64,000 nt of DNA, from positions 33,892-97,891 of the forward strand of contig JAMAHW010000118.1 in assembly GCA_023627715.1 (NCBI GenBank). Reading direction: 5' to 3'. Both the position numbers and the translations under genes were made by a program. Position 1 is the first letter of the stretch. Each line of letters opens with the position of its first letter. This DNA is from Periconia sp. R9002 (taxonomy: Eukaryota; Ascomycota; Dothideomycetes; Pleosporales; Periconiaceae). Positions 21,635 through 32,389 of this stretch are shown here, in pieces. The notes beneath the pieces were generated by a model. It was not told the DNA's origin. It saw only the letters and a program-made list of their open reading frames with translations, and made no database searches.

Positions 21635-22708
21635 CTAACAAGTAGGTGGTGCAAGCTTGTACTCGCCATCGCCAGTTATGACGTCTGGACCAGGGTCAGG
21701 GAACTCCAATTCGGTAGGATTTCCCTTGGACTTGCAAGAGGCGCCGGCAAAGTCGATGTCGAGCAACATGTCGGGGCGTTGGTTCCAAGGAACGGACTCG
21801 GCACGGCGGTGAGGCACATTTAGCTTGTCAGCATTCACCAGCGCGCGCTTGTGCATTTGCAAAACCTTGCGCTCAACAAGATGCCGTTTGGTGGCGGGTG
21901 AATCGCATTCGTAGCATGAGCAGGCCGGCGACCAGGTCTGAGATGGGCAGGAACAAGAGCAGCCCTCGAGCGTGTACTGCGATTGCGCTGGACCACCGGT
22001 GTTGGCGGCTGGGGGGGAAGCATATGACTTTGTAGGACGTCCCTTCTGCGCGGAGGAAGGTGCTGAGGATGGGGTAGAAGAGGGAGCGGGTACGTTCGAA
22101 GGTTTCTGGGTGGGCGAGCTGGGCGCGCTCTCAGGCTGTTTCGAAGAGTTTCCCCCATTCCCACCGGCAATAGTGACGGAGGCGCAGGTCTCGAATTTCT
22201 CCTGTTCGCGATTGACCCAGTTCCAGACGAAGATTTGACGCTCTCCCGTAGGGATATCGGCAGGAATTGTGAAGTCGAAGAGCTGTGTGCTAGGGTCGAT
22301 GGTACCTTTCCTCAGGGGGCAGTTTCCCTGCCAAGTCGCTGCAGTCTTGAATGTCTTGCCGCCGTCGACAGAGAAACCGACCTGGCAAGAGCCTCCGTAA
22401 TGGGTACCGCCAACGACGTTATCGGTTTTGGCCAGGGCCTTGTGACCCGTGAGGGTGAAGTTCACTTTCTGACCGGGAGCCCAGGTAACGACGGGTTTGC
22501 CTTCATCCGTGTTCAGGGCTTCCAGATGGCCATTGCAGCGTCCGGGGACCTTCCGTCCACAGCATCCATAGGGGTAATGAAGGTATGGGTCGGCATCAAG
22601 TGTGTTCGGATTGTTGTCCGCTTTCAATGGAGGGGGGTATGACAGGCGCATGTGCGCGATAGTGTAGCCGGTAAGCGTCAGCAAAGTGAGGGTCGTGAAA
22701 GAGACCAT
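21635..22708 (-). CDS. secreted LPMO-like (AA11-type) protein
   Basis: A single exon encodes 357 residues. The signal peptide MVSFTTLTLLTLTGYTIA is followed directly by H19 (HMRLSYPPP). An N-terminal His exposed by signal cleavage is the first ligand of the copper histidine brace of lytic polysaccharide monooxygenases. A second candidate is H103 in GGTHYGGSCQVGFS, and an aromatic FVWNWVN strand lies near 160-166. Conserved Cys pairs and the AGQKVNFTLTG and FTIPADIPTG segments match the fungal secreted HMxL family related to AA11 chitin oxidases. A Ser/Pro linker (residues 190-245) leads to a dense Cys motif (CSCSCPSQTWSPACSCYEC) and then a basic tail with KR and RR pairs. Oxidative cleavage of chitin or another wall polysaccharide is inferred from family and not shown. 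Confidence 0.85.
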   Translation of the reverse strand: MVSFTTLTLLTLTGYTIAHMRLSYPPPLKADNNPNTLDADPYLHYPYGCCGRKVPGRCNGHLEALNTDEGKPVVTWAPGQKVNFTLTGHKALAKTDNVVGGTHYGGSCQVGFSVDGGKTFKTAATWQGNCPLRKGTIDPSTQLFDFTIPADIPTGERQIFVWNWVNREQEKFETCASVTIAGGNGGNSSKQPESAPSSPTQKPSNVPAPSSTPSSAPSSAQKGRPTKSYASPPAANTGGPAQSQYTLEGCSCSCPSQTWSPACSCYECDSPATKRHLVERKVLQMHKRALVNADKLNVPHRRAESVPWNQRPDMLLDIDFAGASCKSKGNPTELEFPDPGPDVITGDGEYKLAPPTC

Positions 22709-22773
22709 GCTGGGCTAAAAAGAGAGAGAGGTTGTTGCTTTCAATGTTGGTTGATGCAAAGGCTAAGGAGTAG

Positions 22774-22781
22774 CTTATATA
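22774..22781 (-). promoter_or_regulatory. TATA box of the LPMO-like gene
   Basis: TATATAAG reads on the minus strand 66 nt before the ATG at 22708, implying a short leader. Confidence 0.45.
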
Positions 22782-23670
22782 GATAGATGCGCACAACGTT
22801 CAGTCAGGTTGTGAATGATCCTCCCTTGTTAAGCAGAAGCAAAATGAATGTTCATGAACAATGTTCACTTTGGGCAAATGTGGCTCGAATGATGGCTCGT
22901 CAAGAGGCTGAAAGAGGATGGAATATGTCCAAATGAAGCGAACGACGACCCTGCGCCTGGGAATGGGAGTGCAAAGAGTACACAAAGGAGTGTGGTGAGT
23001 GGGCTTGCCCGTTTAAGATGAGGAGTGGCACTTGAGTGAGGGAGCTGGATCGAAGAGCGAGCCCGTAGGCTTTATGGAAGGGGAGCTCATGACCTATGGA
23101 GGAGCGCCGAGATGGAACTCTCGGTGGGCATGGCCAGAGTCGAAGGATGATTAGCCTTTCTCCAGTGGATCTGCCGGAACCCTGGTGGGAGCACAACCAA
23201 TGCAGGCGGATTCCAGGAACGCACTGGGAGCAGATGTTTCGAAACGGTGGTGGGCCAGCGCTTGAGGACAGCCGTCACCATACTTGCTACATATGACATG
23301 TAAGCGGTGTGAGGGGACATTTTGGGTGTTTTCGCTCCCTAGACTCTTGTATGGCTGAGGAGGCTCCTCGCTTTGTTTCACGCCTTTCCCCTTTGGGCAA
23401 CCGCGAGCGCTTACCTGGGGAAAGTTAAGATCACGTGCGTGGCGTACACCACATCTTCCACCTCTAGCGGCCACTTATACTTTTGGAGGACACCTATATA
23501 TGTCTCTGGGCGTCTTTGGACCCGTTTCTCCTGAATGTTGGTGTTTGAGGGAACGCCTACTCGGCAGATGTTTAGTTGAGCATACCCAGCCAATCGTACC
23601 GTCGAGTCTGCCTCAGTATTGTAACCTGCTACTACTACCTAGTTCAACCTTCATCATGTACGTATATAGG

Positions 23671-23680
23671 TACCTAGGTA
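23671..23680. repeat. intergenic palindrome TACCTAGGTA, copy 1
   Basis: This is a perfect 10-bp palindrome between genes. Three more exact copies occur in the window. Confidence 0.8.
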
Positions 23681-24877
23681 TCGATAAGACACAGTACATA
23701 TCTCCTTATCTCCCCCGCATTAACCTTGTTTTGACGTACAAAGGCAATCTCTTCCAAATAGCGTTGGATAGCGCACGCCGCATGTGCCCCTTCCGACTCG
23801 CTGCTATCCGCCTACGCCTAATAAAAGCTTCAAGCCCTCCTTTCACGTCCCAGTGTATCCATCCTGATTCTTCATAACTACAACCTGTGATCTGTTGTTT
23901 CTGTTTCAGGCTACAGGTTGCAACTTGAGTAGCTACGCCGTGGCCTTCCAAAGACCTGGATTGAAAGGCCCTTACTTTCCGGCCTCTATCAGCTGTTCAT
24001 ACGGTGTCACTACTTGTGTGTCCCGTCTGTCTCTGAAAATTCCCAATTCTAAGTCTTTGTGTTTTTCTGTGCTCCACCGTCTTGTTTGTTTCGATGAGCA
24101 TTACCTACAGTTGTGGTGTTTGAATCAATACGCATACCATTATTGGTAATCCACTGTCGTACAAGAGACTCAACTAATCTACTGTCAACTTCTACCAATA
24201 TTGGTGGCTTCAGACCTGTGTTACCTACCTATTGCAGACTGACACCCTCTCTTTTAGATTTGCCGGTTCGCATAATTTGTATGCTACTTATCTCCCTTGG
24301 GTTGAAGACATCTTTTTGCCAGATACAACCTTTTTGACCAGCGCTCATATCAACATCCGTCATGCAACATCAGATAGATATATGAATGTATAAATCAATC
24401 GACTATTACAACTTTTGTGGTAATAACCATGTGTTCCGAATGCGTTCCGAATCCACACCAGAGGATAATGCACAGCTGACATGTTACATTGAGCATTAAG
24501 CAGATTTACAAAGATGCTGCTCAGACTCTGTCCATTCGACTTCAAGGGGTGGGTTTTTTTTATGCTTGGCACGATCTACGGTAGGGCAAGGGGGGAAGTG
24601 AGAAATACGCAAAACGAATGTTTATTATCATTGAAAGTAAGTGAGCGGTATCATCTACACACATGGGTACTGAGAGAAACAATAAATGGTTCGGTGACAA
24701 CAGAATCCCGTTGATTAAGAAAAAAAAAAACGGCACAAGGAGATGAAGCCAACGAGAGATATACTGTTGATACGTGTCAGGCCCTTCAGAAGCTTGCTTG
24801 TCGAAAAAACCTCCCCTGATTGTTCCCAAAAGCAGCAAAAGATGTTAAGAAAGCCACTCACCAAGCCTAAATCCACA

Positions 24878-25816
24878 TCACTCACTGCCGCCACCACCGA
24901 ATTTCAACTTCCTTCCTCGCCCATCTTTCCCAATGCAACAGAACCCCTCACAGCCTTTGCTCTTCTTACCCCGCCCCCCATTCCAGAACCCGCCACTCTT
25001 CCCCATCAAGGGCGACGAGGAAGATGAGACACGATATCGACCCTCTTCAAATGTCACATCGTGGTTCTTTACCCAAACTAAATAAACCTGCGACTTACTA
25101 CCGCCCATACCCACCAGGATTTTGTCTTGGAGCGTCTTCTTTGCGAGGGTGTCGAGGCCTGGAGAAGTCGAGGGTTGGGAAGTGATCGATTCGAGGGAGA
25201 GGATAGCTGAAATGAGAGAATGAAAGTAGTTGGATAGTGATGGGAGAACATCATCCATGAATGTGCGATTGATTTCCGGGGAGAAGTTGTTTTTGCGGAG
25301 GGCGATGCTTTGGAGGTAGTTCGACCATGATGTCAAGGCGGGTTGGAAGGAATGTTTCGCTTCTCCCTTATTCATTTTGTTGACCTCTTCGCGGGTATTC
25401 TTGTTCTCACCGGCGTTACTGTCGGTGAGGTTCAGTTGCGCGTGCGTTTTCCTCTTCTCAATCTCCGGGACCAAAATTGCTTCCACGCCATCAATGTAAG
25501 CGACTAACCCCCTATGCACTGCGATGCTGTAGGTTACAAAATTCGCATATTGCTTGATAGGAACGTAGGGGGCTTGCAAGTAGATCGAATTCAAGGCGCG
25601 GATGAGACAGTTTTGAAGGAGGGCGATTTCGGATGCACTGGCTGTGTATTGGTCTCGCGTGCTGGCTTGGTGAAATGATGTGGGGATAAGAGGGATAGGG
25701 GTCGCTTCCCAAGCATATCGAATTCTTGGGGCAGTTGTGGTAAAAGTTTTTTGGGCGTCATATTCGGTGTCAGAGGAGTTGGAAATGATGGCTGTCTCGA
25801 TGGCTAGCGACTTCAT
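24878..25816 (-). CDS. hemerythrin-like protein lacking several metal ligands
   Basis: A single exon encodes 312 residues. Residues 60-210 follow the helical layout of fungal hemerythrin/HHE proteins: ALLQNCLIRALNSIYLQAP, then YSIAVHRGLVAYIDGVEAIL, KHSFQPALTSWSNYLQ and SLSNYFHSLISAILSL. The C-terminus also fits, with NHDVTFEEG and a late CCIGKDGRGRKL segment where the family usually has a PCDxxGRPREL motif. Expected ligands are missing. The first His is Gln68, the HHxxEE signature near residue 104 is gone, and the Glu after His199 is Ala203. His101, His155 and His199 remain. A di-iron centre is therefore unlikely, and a structural or altered-metal role is inferred. The open frame and normal codon use argue against a pseudogene. 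Family assignment is from pattern recognition. Confidence 0.75.
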   Translation of the reverse strand: MKSLAIETAIISNSSDTEYDAQKTFTTTAPRIRYAWEATPIPLIPTSFHQASTRDQYTASASEIALLQNCLIRALNSIYLQAPYVPIKQYANFVTYSIAVHRGLVAYIDGVEAILVPEIEKRKTHAQLNLTDSNAGENKNTREEVNKMNKGEAKHSFQPALTSWSNYLQSIALRKNNFSPEINRTFMDDVLPSLSNYFHSLISAILSLESITSQPSTSPGLDTLAKKTLQDKILVGMGGSKSQVYLVWVKNHDVTFEEGRYRVSSSSSPLMGKSGGFWNGGRGKKSKGCEGFCCIGKDGRGRKLKFGGGGSE

Positions 25817-26763
25817 TAGTGCGGATATCCTAGTATATGCGTATACGCATTAAAAGCATAGAAGAAAAGATTTAGTAAATCAAAGTTTGGTTTGAGAGGG
25901 TAAGTAGGATGTGTGAATTTCGTTAGGAGATAGTTGGCGCTGCCATGCTTATCTAAAGAGATTCTTCAAGGAGATGAAAAAGGCTACAGGAACCTCTCTA
26001 AGCACACCGCTGCGCAAAGTACGGAGATAAACGTAAGACTGAGGGCAAATCGCAAATCCTTCTTTATCGTTTTACGCCAATCCGGAACCATTTATCGACA
26101 AGTGGTCGGCCTGTGTGGCATTTTCGACGCCAGGCTTACTCCGCCATGTCCAATCTGACAGCGCACAGAAGCAATTGTGTAGGAAACGGATTCTCTTCGT
26201 ATTTGAATGCCTAGAATCCATTTTTCTATGGATATTGCGCGACTGCACTAGGGCACGTTACTATTGATGTGCTCCGTTTGAATATTCGGGTTATGGGAGA
26301 GCATGCAAATGACATGTTCAATGTCATCGTAACATGTTGCAAGGAAGATGCAGACCTTTTTCCCCGCTTGCTTTTTGCGCAAGGACCAGAATAATACGGG
26401 GGCGGCTGACGCCACCGAGGTTCCAGATCTCCCCGGGAAAGCATGATTGATGATTAGTCTTAAGAGATGGTATTCGTTGACTACGGCTCACATGCTACGA
26501 AGCGTACAAGTGGCTTATAGGGGCTGGAAACGACACGAAATTTTTGATCAATGGACGAATGATATGGAGCATGAGACCGTCACAGCGTCTCACCAAGAAC
26601 GGTCAATAGATGATCGACACCCTCGGCACCCGCACATGTTAGTCCGTGGTGTCTTAGACTTGGGGCCTCCTTTTACCATTTGTTTAGGTACAGCTTTGGG
26701 CGTTATCGCCAAATTCGGAATTTGGACAAAAGATTGATCAAGAACCCCACCCATCATAAAAGA
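25817..26763. other. intergenic, 0.95 kb
   Basis: This holds the upstream region of the hemerythrin-like gene and the 3' flank of leu2. Nothing was recognised in it. Confidence 0.6.
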
Positions 26764-28110
26764 CTATTTCTTTAATAGCGTTTCCAATTCCGCCGCCACA
26801 GCATCGCCCACCTCGGAGGTCGTGGATGTGCCACCGATGTCCTTTGTCCGGATACCCTTGTCAATTACAATCTTGGTAGCTTCATCGATCTTGGTAGCGA
26901 TTTCTGTGAGACAGAGCGAGTACTTCAACATCATGCTCATGGAAAGAATGGTCGCTACCGGGTTGACGATGCCTTGACCGGCAATATCAGGCGCAGACCC
27001 TAGTCTTGTGAGCTTGAAGCAAAGGAGAAGAAGGAGTGAAATGTGTACCGTGGATGGGTTCGTAGATTCCGTTGATCGGGGTCTTGCCGTCGGGAATGCC
27101 TCCCAAACTTGCACTTGGCAAAAGACCCAGACTGCCAGGGATGACGCTAGCCTCATCGCTAATGATGTCTCCGAAGAGATTGCTCGTCACCACAATGCCA
27201 TTGAGCTTCCTCGGGTTCTGGATCATAAGCATAGCGGCCGAGTCAATGAGGTGGGTTCCATGTTGGAGTTCAGGGAACTCGTCTTTCATGATGCGCTCAA
27301 ATGTTTTGCGCCATAACCTCGACGTTGCCAGCACATTTGCCTTATCCAGGCTCCATACGGGCGCAGGGGGATCCTCTACTCTTGCCAGGTTGCCTGCTAG
27401 CCGCACCACGCGTTCAATCTCGTGAACCGAGTAGGGTTCCGTGTCCATGGCCTTGCCATCGCCCTCATCCTCTTTTCGATCGCCAAAATAGATTCCACCG
27501 GTCAACTCGCGAATGATGTTGAAATTGACGCCCCTGACACGATCGGCCTTGAGGGGAGAAGCGTCAACAAGGGATTCGGAGGCGAAGAAGCAGGGTCGCA
27601 GGTTTCCAAAGGTGCCGAGTTCTTTGCGGAGTTTTAAGATGCCCTGTTCAGGACGGACCTTACCAGTGCCCCATTTCTACAACCAAATGAGCACTTCAAA
27701 GCCAGCGAGGAAGCAAGAATGGCGTTGGAACATACCGGACCGCCCACGGCACCCAGGATGACTGCATCTGCTGATTTTGCTGCAGCGAGGGCTTCGTCTG
27801 TGAGAGGGTTGTTGTGCGCGTCTATAGAGCAGCCCCCAAACAGGTGGTCCTGGAAATTGAAATGGATATCCGTGTTGCTCTGGACGACCTTGAGAACTTT
27901 TGTCGCTTCTGCGATGACCTAGAGATGGATACGTGAGCTCGGCTTCTCCCCACTGCTCGTAGGCAGACAACGGGTGAGTGATTACCTCGGGGCCTACACC
28001 ATCACCTACAGGGGTGACGTCAGCCGCTGTCCATGCCATGTATGCTGTATTGGGGTGAATACATTGACTATCCACTTACCGCCAAAGACAACAATGTTGA
28101 AGGAGGGCAT
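26764..28110 (-). CDS. leu2: 3-isopropylmalate dehydrogenase
   Basis: Five exons (28080-28110, 27986-28005, 27736-27918, 27049-27676, 26764-26999) encode 365 residues, the usual length. All introns are GT-AG, and the 20-nt second exon is notable. The enzyme oxidatively decarboxylates 3-isopropylmalate to 2-ketoisocaproate with NAD+ in leucine biosynthesis. The protein starts [18 protein letters not shown]. The nucleotide and substrate regions LGAVGGPKWG, the [10 protein letters not shown] loop and the signature [19 protein letters not shown] are all intact, and [15 protein letters not shown] follows near the end. The C-terminus ends at LETLLKK without an obvious targeting signal. Cytosolic location is expected for fungal homologues. 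No regulatory site was identified upstream with confidence. Confidence 0.97.
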
Positions 28111-28887
28111 CGTGCTGTTCCTTTTGCCTTTTGACACGAGCTATCAAAAATGTACAAGACAGGGCCAAGTAAACAAAAAAGAAAAATAAGGAAAGAAAAA
28201 GGAAGCCGTTGTATCAAGAGGTTCAGTGCGGCGCTCTCGAAATGTTTTCGCTCACCCGGACCGGCTGGCGGGTGCGGTTTCGGCTTATTAGTACACATGT
28301 ACCCCACCTCACCTTGTACCCCTCCAATCCGACATCGGTCCTGCATTTGCATCGCTAGGTACACCAACACGTAACTACCTATATAATTATATGTATACAC
28401 CGTCGTGAAATTCATAGTTACATAGGGTGCTTCACATCCATACATGTACAGGTTCTTTTTGCCAACCGAATTTACTAACTCCCTCTACTATCCCGTGCCA
28501 TCGTATCTCTGCCAGGCATAGTCTAGTGGAATGGCTATCAATACAAACAACTCCCTGACCCCCTCCTCTCTAAACATACATAGGTAGTGTTATGGGGTAT
28601 CAAAACAGTCAGTTCAACGTGTGGCCGTAAAAAGAAGGTGGCAGCCCAACTTCCAGCTACCACCAGTCAGTCTGCCTCTCCCCGATGTGAGAAGGGTGAA
28701 AAAAGGAGAAAGAAAAAAAAAAGGGAACAGAGGAAAAACTCCCCATAAATAAAAAAAAAACCCCCCGCCACACCCATTTCCCAACAAACCAAATCTGAGT
28801 CTTGGGGAATATGGTTCGCCGCCAACACTGCCAGGCGTAACGACCGCGCCTCTGCATGGGGCTCGAGTGCAAACTACAATTGAGTAC
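28111..28887. other. intergenic, 0.8 kb
   Basis: This holds the leu2 upstream region and the 3' flank of the vWA gene. A- and C-rich homopolymers lie at about 28705-28768. Confidence 0.6.
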
Positions 28888-29985
28888 CTAGGCTTCCACC
28901 CTTCGGTGCAGCTCCTTCGAATTTCTATCCAGCCTTCTATTGATACTGCCGCATACGACTTTGAGTACTCCAGTATGTGAAAGAGGCTCGCCCCGTTCGG
29001 ACTGGAATGCAACCGTGTCAATCATATCTCTCAAATCCTCGACACCAGAGATATCCCTCATGTTGTCATCGAGCCCCTTCAAATGCTCGCGCGCTCGCGG
29101 ATCGTTGCCCACCTGGAAAAACTGGACACCAACCTGCCATGCCGGCGCGTCGTGCTTGTCGAGCTTCTTTGCCACTTGTATGAGTGGGCTCTCCACATCA
29201 TCCGTCGGTACGCCGTCAGTGATGACGATAACATTGATGGGCTTTAGAGAGTCGGGTTTCTTTTCGTACTCCTTCACATAAGGCATAAGAATTTTCTGGA
29301 GCTTCTGGCCCGTTGGCGTCGCGCCGTTGGGGCGCACACTTCGGAAAATCTCCGTGACAGTTGCCGCATCCGTAACATTCTTGTAATATTTAGCATCGGG
29401 CGTGTTTAGGAAGTAGATGTCGATCCCATCAGAATCGTAGGTCGCGCAGATGGGAGCAATGAGTTTGAGCGCTTCCGCAGTCTCGTTCCAGCTGCGACCG
29501 GCCATGGATGTGCTGTCGTCAATCACAAAGATGGTATCAAAGGATGCGAGGAATTCGTAAGGATCATCAACCGCTGGGGCTACGGTAGTGGCGAGCTGGA
29601 GAGGGGGTTGCGGAGAGTTTGGGTCATGGCTGTACGCTGGCGGCGGATCGTTGGATGGGTCTAGGCTCGCGACATCTTCTGCGTGTCAACTAACTATGCC
29701 TGCGCCCCTGCTGAAAAATGAGAGTAGGAGTGGTTGCTTACCTCGATTACTAGGTCGCCGAATGGGTAGTGATCGGGCACCAAAAGGTGGGCCAAGGAAA
29801 GAAGTGCTCGAAGTGACTTTGTCTTGCCCATCCTTTGAGTTTGAGTTTTTGCGGGAAAACGATCTCTTGATGCGATCAAAGGGTGAAGGCATTTCTGCAA
29901 GGGAGATTCTGCTGGTCGAGGATCGTGTGGCGGATGAGTTGTGATTGTGCAAAAGGGAGGTGAGGGTTGTTGAAGACAGAGCCAT
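28888..29985 (-). CDS. von Willebrand factor A domain protein
   Basis: Two exons (29742-29985 and 28888-29678) encode 344 residues. The 63-nt intron has a GTAAGC donor, a TTAGTTGAC branch region and a CAG acceptor. Residues 1-115 are Ser/Pro-rich and basic, probably disordered. From residue 128 a vWA fold begins with FDTIFVIDDSTSM, where D135, S137 and S139 form the DxSxS part of the metal-ion adhesion site. NGATPTG and VITDGVPTDD supply the remaining site elements. The domain ends near residue 325 with a basic tail. The protein has no signal peptide, so it is probably intracellular. Fungi have many such soluble vWA proteins with unknown partners. An in-frame ATG at 30039 is possible but less likely as the start. 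Confidence 0.9.
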
Positions 29986-30672
29986 GTTGGAAAAAGCAAG
30001 AGCCAACGAATCTATAACCAAACAGGTTTGCTTGACCAATAACGTATGGACAAGGTAGGTAGGTAATACCGAGTACCACAGTCGAGCTACAAAACCTATG
30101 AGGTGTACAAGTGGAGTGAGCAGGTGAATGATGCACTACCATGGAGCAAACCCGCACGTTATATATGTATGCGCCGGGAGCAGGCTCCTTCAATCTGCCT
30201 TGTGTGTGCCCGACTTGGCCTAGGAGAAAACGCCGCATTATATTCTTCACGTTGCGACAACATCAATCACAAGGCCCAGCGTACAGACAGACGTGTTGAA
30301 ACCAATGTATCATGCTGCTGTTCGGGGGGAGGGGGCGGTGTTGGCCTGGCTGAGGCTGTGCCAACCTCGAACCGCCTTCCCCCAACAAAGGCACAGATTC
30401 AGCCTTTTTGTGCCTTGCCCAGCCATGGTCGGATTTTGATGCAACCACCATCCAAGAGCTTTTGAATAGTCGCGCGGGTAATTACCAGCTGAATAGGGAG
30501 CATCACATGTGATGATACAAATCAGGTGCCTTACTTGGGTAAAACCATTGTCGAAAACTACATGTACATTTGATGGCAATGATTGGGCTGAAGCAAGGCA
30601 CAGACCAACAGTTTCCGTGCATACTGTACAGTACATACCAAAAGCCAAAGCTGCCTGATGGACCGCCTCCCC
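29986..30672. other. intergenic, 0.7 kb
   Basis: This holds the upstream region of the vWA gene and the 3' flank of the BTB gene. Only low-quality ORFs occur. Confidence 0.6.
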
Positions 30673-32021
30673 CTAATAAGCGTCCCTAGCCGCCCAATTC
30701 TTCTCCACAGCCAGAAAAAAATCACGAACAGCCATATGCCGACTCAGGCAACTACTACTACTACTAGAGTTTCTGCGGTGCCCCCCCGCTCGGTGATTCA
30801 GTAGCCTGGGAGGTGCCATGACCGGTCGCTTTGCTAGGGACCAGGCGTAACCAGCCCGGTGGTGTGTCCAACATTCGGCGCAAATGCCAATGTCTAAGCT
30901 ACTGATCTCAAGGCTTAAATGGTTTTGTATCAAGTCCAGCAGAGGCATCATTCTACTTCGTAACCCACAGTGTGCATGGTTGCGATCAATCTGGTAGGAC
31001 GAACACTGTCGAAGGGATTCCAACAGCCGATCAATGTCTCCCAAATAGTACGTCGGCTCGCTGTTGTCGTATATTGTGCCTTGCAGTCGAAGTGTGCTCG
31101 TCTTGGTGAAGAAGCGAACCATCTCACCCAGCTGATACGAATCACATTCGCGAGACGTGTCATAGCCGAGTTTGCACTGTCGCTCCCCTGATGTGTAGAG
31201 TTTGAGGAAATGGGATTGGATCGAATTGATTGTCTCTAGGATGTACTCTCTGCGCTGGATCAACTCATCTATACCTGATTAGTCACTTGCGTCAGGGTAA
31301 GGAAGCATACTGCAATATCAAAGAACCCACCTTCTATGCCGTAGGGCAAGTCCCACCACAAAGCCTTTGAATCGTCCGTTTCCACACCCGGTCGCCACTG
31401 GGCCGAGTCCCGCATGATTAAATGCTTCGAGTATCTTGTAACCCACGGCGGGTGCTCGAACAACAAGCCGACGAGCAACTTCTGGCGCACCCTCTCCTCA
31501 GGCATGCTGTTGCCTGTCCTGCTCTTGGATTTTGCGTCTGTCGCCTGTAAATATCTCCTACGTTGCACGAAAAGTGCGAGGGAGTCAACGGCATCGAAAC
31601 GATCTGCTACCACAGCGAGATTGGCTAGATTGGCAACGGGTGGGTTGGCTACTGCGAGTGGTTGACCGTGCAGAGCGCTTAGGAAATCGGATATCAGGTT
31701 TTGGATGCTGGAACCCTTGGATATCCCTATCTTGCCCACATTGACTATACGTATCCGCGGAAGGAGACCGACCGGTGTAGTGGCAACATCTGTGTGCCCT
31801 GCTATCTTCAAATGGTCAAGCGCTGCGCGCAAGCTCTGCCCTTCACTGAATCGATCACTGAGCAGATTATCGAAGTACCGCGAGCTCGCTCGAAGGGTCC
31901 CGGATTTCACACGATAAGACAATTGCTGGCTGCTTTCCTCCTGGCAAACATCGAGAACAAGGTCGCCCTCGGGGGTGATGACGATGACGCCATCGTCTAG
32001 AAGTAGGCCAGCGGTGGCCAT
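30673..32021 (-). CDS. BTB/POZ-like protein
   Basis: Two exons (31331-32021 and 30673-31268) encode 428 residues. The 62-nt intron has a GTGGGT donor, an ACTAATC branch and a GTATAG acceptor. The ATG at 32021 opens MATAGLLLDDGVIVITPEGD. The frame upstream is leader sequence. Residues 10-130 read as a divergent BTB fold: GDLVLDVCQEE, VKSGTLRASSRYFDNLLSDR, then RIRIVNVGKIG. The rest is helical and contains a Cys/His cluster (CAECWTHHRAGY) and a Ser run near the end. Such stand-alone BTB proteins are abundant in pleosporalean fungi and are thought to mediate protein interaction. No specific role can be given. Confidence 0.85.
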
Positions 32022-32389
32022 GTGAGCGTGAGTGGTGAGATATTTGAAGCGAGAACTGCTCTCATGGATAGGGCCAAGCCATGGTGGTACGGCAAGGCTG
32101 GAGTGCAAGTGGGGAGTAAAAGACACAAGGTGAAATGAAATATGCTGATGCACTGGCGAAAGTTGCGAATCAAGCCATCGTCGCTGTCCAATGACGAGAG
32201 ACTAGCCTGAATTAGTCAGCGATCACCGTGGCACAAGCTTCGGGAACGATATAAATAATGTATCAACATGAAAATGTATTAGGTTTGTTCAGACCTTCTA
32301 TGGTCATCGTAGATTGATGGAAGCGGCGGCTATTCCCCTCTATATGACACAGTCACAGCCACAGTAACAGTACGTACAACTGTTTTTAA
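32022..32389. other. intergenic
   Basis: This short stretch holds the upstream side of the BTB gene and the 3' side of the MATE gene. Nothing was recognised. Confidence 0.6.

Larger units (their letters stand above)
22709..24877. other. intergenic, 2.2 kb
   Basis: This holds the upstream region of the LPMO-like gene and the 3' flank of the hemerythrin-like gene. It contains the palindrome at 23671-23680. No coding sequence with protein-like character was found on either strand. Confidence 0.55.
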
